Position numbers and translations under genes: made by a program
The notes under the pieces: model-generated
What the model was told of the DNA's origin: nothing
Seen by the model: only the letters and a program-made list of their open reading frames with translations
Database searches by the model: none
In this document: piece after piece, positions 26,531 through 34,601 of the stretch
Numbering within the stretch: position 1 is the first letter of the stretch
Layout of the letters: every line of letters begins with the position of its first letter
Assembly (NCBI RefSeq): GCF_021117425.1
Contig: NZ_CP088298.1
Coordinates: 372,001-436,000 of the forward strand
Source: Brevibacterium zhoupengii
Lineage (GTDB): Bacteria > Actinomycetota > Actinomycetes > Actinomycetales > Brevibacteriaceae
Length of the DNA: 64,000 nucleotides
Reading direction: 5' to 3'

Positions 26531-27208
26531 TCAGTGCAGGAATTGCATGACCGTGAGCATTGTGGCCATGCCGAGGTTCTCGGCCGCCAACCCTGGTCGT
26601 CTGCGAGTGGCAGCCTGAACCGCAAAGAGCGCGAGAAGCAGCGCCACAATGATCACGCCGAGCGTGATGACTCCGCTGGCGAGCGAACCGTCGAAGCTAT
26701 GGCCATGGTGCTGATGCGCCGAAGGTCCGCCGGTGCCTGAACCGGCGCCATGGTGTGCCCTATGGTTGAGAACCTGCCACGCCATGATCGGATAGGCAGC
26801 CGCAGACAGTATGGCCGAGGTTGTCCCCAACCGAGGGAATGGACGGGGCTTGTGCCACTCGGTCGGGCGTTCCGGCGACGATGATTCGGCGGTGTGATCA
26901 AGCGGCTGCGCGACCTGTGTGCGCGTGGAAAGTGCACCTACAAGCACGTTCCCCGGTGTGGCGGCCACCGCCGGAGCATTCGTTTGTGCTTTCAACCTCG
27001 ACCGCAGCCTCACCGCGACGCACAGTCCCACGAGGAGCAGCAGTCCCGACCAGATGACCGGCGGCAGTGCACCGAGGAACGCCAGGTCAATCATGGTCAG
27101 CAGCATCACGGACGATGCCACAATCGCCAGTCGACTCCGCGCGGTGATTGAACCGACGAGGCAGGGAATCGCTGCGGCGACCATGAGAAGCGATGCGATG
27201 GGACTCAT
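26531..27208 (-). CDS. Histidine-rich membrane protein next to the copper amine oxidase
   Basis: A 225-residue membrane protein with about six hydrophobic helices (three in the first 70 residues, others at about 130-150 and 175-200, then a C-terminal hydrophobic end). Between them is a His/Gly loop (HRAHHGAGSG, then HQHHGHSFDG) with seven histidines in about 25 residues, a possible metal site. Start ATG minus 27208 follows an aggagg nine bases upstream. It is co-directional with, and downstream of, the copper amine oxidase, but a terminator lies between them. A copper-handling role is suggested by content and position only. No family recognised. Confidence 0.65.
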   Translation of the reverse strand: MSPIASLLMVAAAIPCLVGSITARSRLAIVASSVMLLTMIDLAFLGALPPVIWSGLLLLVGLCVAVRLRSRLKAQTNAPAVAATPGNVLVGALSTRTQVAQPLDHTAESSSPERPTEWHKPRPFPRLGTTSAILSAAAYPIMAWQVLNHRAHHGAGSGTGGPSAHQHHGHSFDGSLASGVITLGVIIVALLLALFAVQAATRRRPGLAAENLGMATMLTVMQFLH

Positions 27209-27281
27209 GCTGCGCGCGCCCTCCTTTGGGCATCGGTCGTCTGCGTCGTCGAAACGATCTGGTTAGGTGAGAGGGTACGGG

Positions 27282-27319
27282 AAAAGGCGGTGCCCGGTAT
27301 GGTGTGACCGAACACCGCC
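27282..27319 (-). terminator. Intrinsic terminator of the amine oxidase gene
   Basis: Read on the minus strand, arms ggcggtg (27319-27313) and caccgcc (27292-27286) are followed by ttttccc (27285 downward), a GC hairpin with a T-tract just after the amine oxidase stop at 27333. Confidence 0.7.
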
Positions 27320-27332
27320 CCGATGTGGATGC

Positions 27333-29297
27333 TCAGCCGCACTCGCAGGAGTGGCCGTCCTGTGCCGCGCAGTGACCTGATTTGGGTCGGGGCACGTCGA
27401 GTGCCGGATTCTGGTCGAAGAAGCCATAGGGCTTCATCGAGAATCCGAGGCGATCGACCGGCATGATCGGCCAATCCTCTGGGCGAGGGAAGTGAGTCAT
27501 CGCGAACGAGCACCAGAGGACGATGTCGTCACCGTCGACCGGGCGCTGCTGTTCAACCCACTGAGTGATGGTGCCCTGGCCCGGGTTCTGGTTCGGGTAC
27601 GTGCCCGATGGGAACCGTTCGTTCTCGTCGAACCGGGTCAGCCACACGTGCTTCGATCCGAAGCCTGCCCGCTTCGAGATCGACGAGCCCTCGGCGGCCA
27701 TCATCGTCGGCTCATCGGGCATGTGCAGCTGATAGCCGACGGGGAAGCCGTGACGGTTCTGCTTCTCCGGGTTGACGATGTGCCACACGCGACCGGCCTC
27801 ACCATCGGCGAGCCGACCGCCCTCCTCGGTGAGGCGGGTCTGCTTGCGGGTGAACGCATTGCCGTACGGGTTGTCATCGCCGAAGGGTACGCGCACGACC
27901 TCCTGCTCGTCGACCGCGTTCTCGATGCCGTCGACCTGCATGTCGAGGCGGGCGCAGAACATGTGCTGGTGGAAGGGCATGCCCAAATTTTCATCCCCGA
28001 GCGGCGATGACCAGCGCTGACGCTGAGCCTCGTCGCCGTAGGCTGCGGTGTAGACGATGCCGGTGGCCTTGCACTCGAGTTCGATCGTGCCGTCGAGGTA
28101 GAGGTACCAGTAGAAGCCGTAGTCGTAGTTGCCGACGGTGATGAAGAAGGAGATGACGATGCGGCGGTTGCGGCGCACGTCGGCGGCTCCGGTGAACTCA
28201 TCGGTGTGCTTGAAGAGGATGCCCGCGTCCTCTTCGTGGATGCAGATAGCGTTCTTGATGGTGCGTGCGTGGCCCTGTTCGTCGGCGAGCACGGCGTCGG
28301 AGTACTGGATCTCGCCGAGGCAGTCGCAGCCGAGTTCGAGCGAGTTCGCGCTCTTGCCCATTGAGTATTCGCCGGCGTCGAAGTAGTTTTGCCAAAAGCG
28401 CACGGGGCTCGGATCGCCGTAGGGCACGACCATCTCTGCGACAGAGGCACGGTAGACGATGGGGCGCTGCTGCCCGTTGTCATCGAAGCTGATCTGGTGG
28501 AGAACGAGTCCTTCGACCGGGTCGAAGCCGAGACGGACCTGCCACTTCTCCCACGTCAGCACGTCACCGTCGAGTGAGAAACTGACACCTTCGGGCTGTG
28601 AGATCTCGATCGGCTTCTGCGTGGTGCGAGGCTCAGGCAGCCACGAGTCGAGGTGGTAGTCGAAGCGCTCCTTGGGCACCGGCACGATGTCGGTGTCGAT
28701 GACATCGATGACCTCGCCGGTGTTGAGATCGAGGTAGGCGACGAGTCCCTCGAGCGGGTGTGCCCAGGCGTTGTCGTGCGGGTCGGACTGGATGAAGGAC
28801 GAACCGCGCACGAGGCGGCGACCCTCTTCGCCGGGAATGTCGAAGCGGCCGGCCGAGAGCGCACAGATGCGCACGGTCTCGATGTCGGTGATCCCGCGTG
28901 CTTCGACGGCGGCACGGAACGTGGCGTCGTTGCGGATCATCTGCTCGGCGGACTCGTATTCGGTCATCGTGATCGGCGCCTGACCCTCGGTCGCAACATC
29001 GAGGACGCGTGCGAGCAGGACCTTGCGCTGGGTCAATGACACGAGGATTTCGGTCTGTTCGCCGCTGCCGCGTTCGACGAGGAGTGAGCGCACACGACGG
29101 TCGAGGTCGGTCGCGCCGGCGATCACGTCACGCTTATCGGGTTCAACGAGGCTGACGAGAGCGAACAGTGTTTGCTCGCTGACGTGGCCGGCGTCGACGA
29201 TGATGGCGCGGTTGAGTTCGATCTCTTCGCCGGTCAGGCGGTCGAGGGGGTGCGAAGTGGTCGACGCGGTTGACGTCGTCGAGGTGGTCGTAGTCAT
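27333..29297 (-). CDS. Primary-amine oxidase (copper/topaquinone amine oxidase)
   Basis: A 654-residue copper amine oxidase that converts primary amines plus O2 and water to aldehyde, ammonia and H2O2. All active-site landmarks are present: the TPQ precursor Tyr391 in VGNYDYG, catalytic base Asp307 in YFDAGEY, and copper ligands His443/His445 (PFHQHMF) and His602 (MTHFPRPEDWP). It most resembles the bacterial phenethylamine/histamine oxidases of Arthrobacter. The C-terminus ends in a Cys/His cluster (SGHCAAQDGHSCECG). Its start is five bases after the permease stop, so the two form an operon on the minus strand. Aldehyde dehydrogenase at 33062 may use its product. Confidence 0.95.
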   Translation of the reverse strand: MTTTTSTTSTASTTSHPLDRLTGEEIELNRAIIVDAGHVSEQTLFALVSLVEPDKRDVIAGATDLDRRVRSLLVERGSGEQTEILVSLTQRKVLLARVLDVATEGQAPITMTEYESAEQMIRNDATFRAAVEARGITDIETVRICALSAGRFDIPGEEGRRLVRGSSFIQSDPHDNAWAHPLEGLVAYLDLNTGEVIDVIDTDIVPVPKERFDYHLDSWLPEPRTTQKPIEISQPEGVSFSLDGDVLTWEKWQVRLGFDPVEGLVLHQISFDDNGQQRPIVYRASVAEMVVPYGDPSPVRFWQNYFDAGEYSMGKSANSLELGCDCLGEIQYSDAVLADEQGHARTIKNAICIHEEDAGILFKHTDEFTGAADVRRNRRIVISFFITVGNYDYGFYWYLYLDGTIELECKATGIVYTAAYGDEAQRQRWSSPLGDENLGMPFHQHMFCARLDMQVDGIENAVDEQEVVRVPFGDDNPYGNAFTRKQTRLTEEGGRLADGEAGRVWHIVNPEKQNRHGFPVGYQLHMPDEPTMMAAEGSSISKRAGFGSKHVWLTRFDENERFPSGTYPNQNPGQGTITQWVEQQRPVDGDDIVLWCSFAMTHFPRPEDWPIMPVDRLGFSMKPYGFFDQNPALDVPRPKSGHCAAQDGHSCECG

Positions 29298-29302
29298 TTC
29301 GT

Positions 29303-30856
29303 TCAGACACCTTCCGGGGTTGTGAGTGGCTTGTCGAGATTGTTGTCGAGACCGGCCTGCAGAGTCTCGGGGTCAAGGGCAGGTCGGTACGCGCGGATCT
29401 TCGCGCCGCGGACATAACCGACGATCGCGAGGGCGGCGAGGACGATGAGAGTGCCGAGGGTGAGTGCGGTGAATGGCCCTTGGTCGACGCCCCATTCGTC
29501 GAGGAAGTCATAGTCGAGGCCGAAGAATCGATCGAGTGTGCCGGGGAAGATCGCGACCCAGGAGCCAAGCAGTACCCAGAGGAAGGCAAGTCCGCCGAGG
29601 ATCGTGAAGCCGACGTTGCCGACCGGCACGCGGAACGGGCGCTCGATGTCCGGGTGCTTCCAGCGCAGCTTGATGGCTGCCGGGATGATGAGGAGGTAGC
29701 TGAGCAGGAACGTCGAGATGGAGATCGAGAGCACGACTCCGAAGAGAGCCCCGGCATCGCCGCTGAGCTGCATGGCCGCAATGAGGAACACAGTAGCCAC
29801 GACTCCTGAGAGCAGGTTGACGTTGACCGGGGTGCCGAGACCGCGTGAGATCTTGCCGAAGAAGCCGCCGAAGAACGCCCCATCTGCAGCCGTGAGTGCC
29901 TGCATGCGGTCGCTCATGATCATCCAAGCAGCGCCCTGCGAGGCGAGGATGATGACGAACAGCAGGGCAGCGGTGACGACCATGACGTCGGCTGCGGGAC
30001 CGTAGATGGTGAACACGGTCTTGACTGCATCGAGCATGCCTCCGATGCCAGTGATGGTCTCGGTGGGAAGCACGAGCAGCATGGCGAGAACCGGCAGGAG
30101 GTAGCAGAGGGCCGAGATGAAACCAGAGCGTGCGATCGCGGCTGGGATGTCCTTCTTCGGGTCCTTCATCTCATCCGATGCGCTGTTCGAGGCCTCGAAA
30201 CCGAGGTAGGAGAAGAGCAGCAGCGGGACGAGACCCAGGAACCCGCCGAGGCTGGGGCTGAAGTCCGAGAGGTGCAGCGGCTGCACTCCGTGCTGGACTG
30301 CGTAGATGATCGTGGTGAAGAGGAAGAACGCAATGAAGATCACCTTGAGAGCACCGCCGAGTGTGGGCAGCCACTTCGCCTTCGACAGCGACACGATCGC
30401 TGCGAGCACCGTGATCCAGATGAAGACGATCTTGAAGATCCAGTCAGCGACGGAGCCTGCCTCAAGCGGGCTGATGAACTGGTTCCAGGTGCCAGTGGCG
30501 AGGAACGCCATCGATCCGCCGACCCACACCGGCTGTGTGACCCAGCTGAGGATCGACGCGATCGCACCGGCTGGTCGGCCGAAGGCTTGGCGGACCCACA
30601 GGTAGGCGCCGCCCTCGCCGACGAACGAGCTGCCGGTCTCGGCGAACACAAGAGCGTAGGGCACGAGGAAGAAGACGGCGAGGACGAGGGTCCAGGTGAA
30701 GGTCTCCGCGCCGAAGCCTGCCGTTTCGGCGAGGACTTCGATGCTGAGTACGGCCGACATGACGATGAGCACGATGTCGAAACGGCCGAGCGTCTTCTTC
30801 AGATGCTGTTTCTGCTCATCCGCGTACGCGGTGGTCTGTTCGTGTGAAGACACCAT
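29303..30856 (-). CDS. APC-superfamily amino acid/amine permease
   Basis: A 517-residue amino acid-polyamine-organocation permease with about 12 helices; helix 1 begins after a charged KKTLGRFD and the loop ERPFRVPVG before a late helix is typical. It is cotranscribed with the copper amine oxidase, so an amine substrate is likely. ATG minus 30856 is only three bases from an aggagg; the next codon is GTG at 30853 with six-base spacing and may be the real start. It is divergent from the TetR gene at 31003. Confidence 0.9.
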   Translation of the reverse strand: MVSSHEQTTAYADEQKQHLKKTLGRFDIVLIVMSAVLSIEVLAETAGFGAETFTWTLVLAVFFLVPYALVFAETGSSFVGEGGAYLWVRQAFGRPAGAIASILSWVTQPVWVGGSMAFLATGTWNQFISPLEAGSVADWIFKIVFIWITVLAAIVSLSKAKWLPTLGGALKVIFIAFFLFTTIIYAVQHGVQPLHLSDFSPSLGGFLGLVPLLLFSYLGFEASNSASDEMKDPKKDIPAAIARSGFISALCYLLPVLAMLLVLPTETITGIGGMLDAVKTVFTIYGPAADVMVVTAALLFVIILASQGAAWMIMSDRMQALTAADGAFFGGFFGKISRGLGTPVNVNLLSGVVATVFLIAAMQLSGDAGALFGVVLSISISTFLLSYLLIIPAAIKLRWKHPDIERPFRVPVGNVGFTILGGLAFLWVLLGSWVAIFPGTLDRFFGLDYDFLDEWGVDQGPFTALTLGTLIVLAALAIVGYVRGAKIRAYRPALDPETLQAGLDNNLDKPLTTPEGV

Positions 30857-30954
30857 CCACCTCCTTGTGAGTGGGCGTCCATTTGATTCTTTGGGCTACA
30901 CCACAAAGAATGGCATGGGCAGCAGGTGTTGAACAGAGGAAAGTGGCGGTTTCG

Positions 30955-30968
30955 GCATAGCGATATGC
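30955..30968. promoter_or_regulatory. Candidate operator between the amine permease and TetR genes
   Basis: Inverted repeat gcata-gcga-tatgc lies about 35 bases before the TetR start in the 146-base divergent promoter region. Short arms, so moderate-to-low confidence. Confidence 0.4.
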
Positions 30969-31002
30969 GTTGAACTAAATCACTTCAGGAGATAATGAGA
31001 GC

Positions 31003-31608
31003 ATGGCGAGACCGAAGAATCAGAATGCGCGTCGTGAACAGCTGGTCAAGTCGGCGAAGCAGGCGATTGTCGAGCGTGGTCTCAACGGCCTTCGTGCCAT
31101 CGATGTTGCCGCCTACTCCGAGCTGGGTGCCGGGTCGGTGGCGTACTACTATCCGGACCTCGGCGATCTGGTGCGCGACGTGCACGAGGATGCCGTTTCG
31201 CGTTTCTACTGGAACCGCAGGCAGCAGGGGGCCGAGAGTGAGGATCCTCGGGCCAGACTCGGGCGCATCATCCGTAGCGGAATTCCACAGTCGCGCGAGG
31301 ACATCGATTTCCAAGTGCTCAACGAACTGCACACTCATGCCTACCGGGATACGTTTCACGCTTTGCTTATGGCGGAGTTGTATCGTCTCGAGGTTTCGCT
31401 CTACGTCGATGTGCTGAGCGACGGTGTTGAGGCGGGTGAATTCACGATGGCGCTGCCGGTCGAGACGGCGGCGAGCAATCTGGTCGCGATGGAGGATGCC
31501 TACGGGCTGCACCTTATGGGCGGGACACCGCTTGATGGTGAGGACATCTATCGGATGATCGCCGCCAACGCCGGGATTATGACGGGGTGTCGGTTGGGTG
31601 ACGGATGA
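31003..31608 (+). CDS. TetR family regulator of the amine oxidase operon
   Basis: A 201-residue TetR-type regulator: HTH at about residues 10-55 (REQLVKSAKQAIVERG...VAAYSELGAGSVAYYYPDLGDL in pieces), then a helical ligand domain. ATG 31003 is preceded by caggagataatgagagc. It is divergent from the permease/amine oxidase operon and is its probable regulator, responding to an amine or its aldehyde. The end of the gene holds one copy of an 18-base direct repeat shared with 32371-32388. Confidence 0.9.
   Translation: MARPKNQNARREQLVKSAKQAIVERGLNGLRAIDVAAYSELGAGSVAYYYPDLGDLVRDVHEDAVSRFYWNRRQQGAESEDPRARLGRIIRSGIPQSREDIDFQVLNELHTHAYRDTFHALLMAELYRLEVSLYVDVLSDGVEAGEFTMALPVETAASNLVAMEDAYGLHLMGGTPLDGEDIYRMIAANAGIMTGCRLGDG
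31585..31602 (+). repeat. 18-bp direct repeat, copy 1
   Basis: GGGTGTCGGTTGGGTGAC occurs here, in the last codons of the TetR gene, and identically at 32371-32388. The two copies flank one hypothetical gene. Confidence 0.7.
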
Positions 31609-31675
31609 GCCTGCCTCCTGACGAGTGCTCGAGGTCGATTCCTCCATTGCGCGAAATTCTGAAAGGTCGGAAGAC

Positions 31676-32278
31676 ATGCACAGACAAGTAGTACAGACCG
31701 AACACTGGAGGCTCTGCATCATACCCATGACAGCACCATCCCTGGCAGATGCCGTAATGGGTGGGACGGTCTCGGTCGATAGTGCGGGTGGAGTGACTGT
31801 GCATACGGGGGCAATGTACGGACCCGTTGAGGTCACGATTGAACATCTCGACCACGCGCCAGAGAACTCTGCCGAGGACTGGGAAGATGTCGTCGAACTG
31901 AGTGCGTTAGCTACCGAGGACGAGCCGGTGACGTTGGTTGGAATGTTCAGCGAAAGCAGTGCACTCTCCGCCTATGGTTCGGGAGCTCCGGCTCTGGAGA
32001 AAGGGGAGTTCTACCGAATCCGCATCCACCTGTGCGGACGAGATGATTCGGACACGGACGAGCTGATCGAGCGCGACCACGGAGCAAAGGATCACCTCCT
32101 TCTCCAGCTGTGGCCCGCAGCCACGTCCGAGCCTGAAATCATCAAGATGACATCGTCGAAAGCCCACGATGACAATGAGAATTCCGAGTGGCTCACAAGG
32201 TCTCGGTCGGTCGTCATTGGCACGGGCGAACCCGATATCGAAGCCTTAAAGGCTCAAAATCTCTGCAGCGATCGATAA
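31676..32278 (+). CDS. Hypothetical protein between 18-bp direct repeats
   Basis: A 200-residue soluble protein, acidic and beta-rich in appearance, with no recognised family. The N-terminal half (WRLCIIPMTAPSLADAV, GGVTVHTGAMYGPVEVTIEHLD) looks like strands; a central segment is rich in Glu/Asp. ATG 31676 follows ggtcggaag; an earlier ATG at 31625 is in frame but lacks a clear ribosome binding site. It lies alone between the TetR gene and another hypothetical gene, inside a pair of 18-bp direct repeats, so it may be an inserted or recombined unit. Confidence 0.6.
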   Translation: MHRQVVQTEHWRLCIIPMTAPSLADAVMGGTVSVDSAGGVTVHTGAMYGPVEVTIEHLDHAPENSAEDWEDVVELSALATEDEPVTLVGMFSESSALSAYGSGAPALEKGEFYRIRIHLCGRDDSDTDELIERDHGAKDHLLLQLWPAATSEPEIIKMTSSKAHDDNENSEWLTRSRSVVIGTGEPDIEALKAQNLCSDR

Positions 32279-32370
32279 GAGGCCGGATCCGCCGCAGATC
32301 AGTTTGGGATTCCAGGCTGCCGACAAGAAGGGCGGCTCTCAGGGGTCGGTGTAAATGCGGAGGTCATGGC

Positions 32371-32388
32371 GGGTGTCGGTTGGGTGAC
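32371..32388 (+). repeat. 18-bp direct repeat, copy 2
   Basis: Second identical copy of GGGTGTCGGTTGGGTGAC, in the intergenic DNA about 90 bases before the next gene. The flanks outside the 18 bases are only partly alike. Confidence 0.7.
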
Positions 32389-32463
32389 TATCGGCAACGA
32401 TGCTTGTTTCAATAGTGTGGAATAGCCGCCACCGCCGACACGGATATCGAGTTGGGAAGGGCC

Positions 32464-33033
32464 ATGATGACTGAATCTTCGGACGCGCTGACGATCCCAC
32501 AGAACATCGCGATTGATTCGAAGCCGAGCGGGCTGCTGAGGCTCCTGTTCCTTCGGCATGCTTGGGCTCTGGCTGCGAGGCCAGATGTTCCGGACCCTTC
32601 CCAAGCCCCTGATGTCGGCGAGACTGTTCGCCCGAATAACGTGACTACGCCGGAGTTGAATAACGAGTGGTCGCAGCTATGGGATGCACGCATTGACTGG
32701 TACTCACAGTACGGCGCAGAACAGCCGCGTTCACACGCTCCTATGCCGCAATGGGGAAACATGACGGCGAGCGACGAAGGCATCGACCTGGCTGTATTCG
32801 ATCAGTGGTCGTGGCCACTTCGCGAACACAGCGGGTCGAGTCGTCCAGAAGACGCGGTCGCGGAATCGCTGTCGGAAGCGTATGCGAGTGGACTGAGGAG
32901 CATTACGGTTCTGCCAGTTGTGGGCGAGTATGTTCAGTGGCCAACGACTTCTGGGCTGATTGTCTCTGAACCCATTCGCGCGGATCAGGCTCGATATGCC
33001 GCCGTTCTGCGGCGGTCTCCCGCGCCCAACTGA
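32464..33033 (+). CDS. Hypothetical soluble protein
   Basis: A 189-residue protein of unknown function. It is rich in Trp/Pro/Asp in the centre (WSQLWDARIDWYSQYG) with no recognised domain. ATG 32464 or 32467 follows gggaagg; an upstream TTG at 32452 is less likely. It converges on the aldehyde dehydrogenase gene; a terminator hairpin overlaps its stop codon. Neighbours give no strong functional clue. Confidence 0.6.
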   Translation: MMTESSDALTIPQNIAIDSKPSGLLRLLFLRHAWALAARPDVPDPSQAPDVGETVRPNNVTTPELNNEWSQLWDARIDWYSQYGAEQPRSHAPMPQWGNMTASDEGIDLAVFDQWSWPLREHSGSSRPEDAVAESLSEAYASGLRSITVLPVVGEYVQWPTTSGLIVSEPIRADQARYAAVLRRSPAPN

Positions 33034-33049
33034 AGCCGGACGCGGGAGA
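33016..33049. terminator. Hairpin between convergent genes
   Basis: Arms tctcccgcg (33016-33024) and cgcgggaga (33041-33049) with a 16-base loop overlap the stop at 33031-33033 and precede the converging aldehyde dehydrogenase end at 33062. No T-tract. Confidence 0.55.
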
Positions 33050-33061
33050 GCGTAAGAGGCT

Positions 33062-34573
33062 TCATCCCCACTGCAGCCAAGTCGTCTTGAAGTCCGAGTA
33101 GTTCTCCAGCGCATGGACCGAGAGATCACGTCCGAACCCGGACTGCTTGAATCCGCCGAAGGGTGTCGTGAAGCCCAGTGCATCCACGGTGTTCACCGAC
33201 ACCGTGCCGGCGACCAGGCGAGACGAGACTCGGTGGGCCCGAGCCATGCTGCCGGTCCACATCGAGGCCGCGAGACCATACGGTGTTCCGTTGGCCTTCT
33301 CGATCGCTTCATCCTCGGTGTCGAAGGGCGTGACGAGAGCGACGGGACCGAAGATCTCGTGCTGGTGGAGTCGGTGATCGGCCGGCAGATCGGTGACGAT
33401 CGTGGGGTCGATGAACGCCTTCGAGCCGTTGATCTCTGGGCGGTTGCCGCCCTTGACGATCGTGCCGTCGGCTCGAGCTTCCTCGACGCATTCCCATACC
33501 TGATCGGCGTGCTTCTCAGAGACCAGCGAACCGATTGCCGTGTCCGGGTGGAGAGGATCACCGGGCTGGAAGCCATCGGCCGCGGCCTTGAAGAGTTCGA
33601 GGAACTTCTCGTACACGAGGCGTTCGACGAAGATGCGTGAGTTCGCCGAGCACACCTCTCCTTGGTTGTAGAAGGCACCGAACGCTGACTTGTTGGCAGC
33701 CGCCTCGAGGTCGTCGCAGTCGGCGAAGATGATGTTCGAACTCTTCCCGCCGGCTTCCAGGGCCAGGCGTTTCATGTTCGACGTTCCGGCGTACTGCTGG
33801 AGCTGCATGGCCACTTCGGTGGAGCCGGTGAAGCCGAGCATGTCGACGTCCATGTGCATGCCCAGTGCCTTGCCCACAACCGATCCGCGGCCGGGAACGA
33901 CGTTGAGGATGCCTGCCGGAACCCCTGCCTCGGCGGCGAGTTCGGCCAACAGCAGGATCGAGTGCGAAGCCTCGACCGGGGGTTTGACGACGAGCGCGTT
34001 GCCCGCAGCCAATGCCGGAGCGATCTTCCACGTCGCGATCTCCAGCGGGTAGTTCCACGGCACGATGATGCCGATGACACCGAGCGGCTCACGAGTCACC
34101 AGGGCGGTCGATCCCACCGGAGTGACCGGGATTTCGTCGGCGGTCTTCTCGATCGCCTCCCCGTAGAAACGGTAGAGCGCAGCGGAACCGGGCGCATCGA
34201 TCGTCGACGATTCCCCGATCGGCTTGCCCATGTCGAGAGTATCCAATAACGCGAATTCGTCAGCCCGTGCCTCGATGAGATCGGCCAGGCGCAGCAGCAC
34301 CTCACGGCGATCGGTGGCCGAGGCTCGTGACCACTCACCGGATTCGTAGGCGGTGCGTGCCGCACTTACTGCGGCATCGACATCGTCCTGCCCGCCGAGG
34401 TGGAGCTGCGAGATCGTCTCGCCATTGGCAGGGTTGACCTTCGGCTGGGTCTGGCCCGAGATTGCATCGACGCGTTCGCCGTTGATGACGGGGCGTCCGT
34501 CGATGCTCAGGTTCGCGGCCTTGTCATGCCAGGTCGTGGCGGCAGCGGTGGGTGCTGAGATGGTGTCAGTCAT
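33062..34573 (-). CDS. Aldehyde dehydrogenase (PuuC/betaine-aldehyde type)
   Basis: A 503-residue NAD(P)-dependent aldehyde dehydrogenase. The catalytic Cys308 is in NQGEVCSANSR and the general base Glu273 in LEAGGKSSN; the cofactor loop GFTGSTEVA lies at about 248-256. Among family members it resembles gamma-glutamyl-gamma-aminobutyraldehyde and betaine-type dehydrogenases. ATG minus 34573 follows ggagactcactc. It is last in the minus-strand operon starting at 38366 (Rid/DUF1028/M20/MFS). It could also take the aldehyde produced by the nearby copper amine oxidase. Confidence 0.92.
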   Translation of the reverse strand: MTDTISAPTAAATTWHDKAANLSIDGRPVINGERVDAISGQTQPKVNPANGETISQLHLGGQDDVDAAVSAARTAYESGEWSRASATDRREVLLRLADLIEARADEFALLDTLDMGKPIGESSTIDAPGSAALYRFYGEAIEKTADEIPVTPVGSTALVTREPLGVIGIIVPWNYPLEIATWKIAPALAAGNALVVKPPVEASHSILLLAELAAEAGVPAGILNVVPGRGSVVGKALGMHMDVDMLGFTGSTEVAMQLQQYAGTSNMKRLALEAGGKSSNIIFADCDDLEAAANKSAFGAFYNQGEVCSANSRIFVERLVYEKFLELFKAAADGFQPGDPLHPDTAIGSLVSEKHADQVWECVEEARADGTIVKGGNRPEINGSKAFIDPTIVTDLPADHRLHQHEIFGPVALVTPFDTEDEAIEKANGTPYGLAASMWTGSMARAHRVSSRLVAGTVSVNTVDALGFTTPFGGFKQSGFGRDLSVHALENYSDFKTTWLQWG

Positions 34574-34601
34574 GAGTGAGTCTCCAGTCGTTCGTGATGG
34601 C

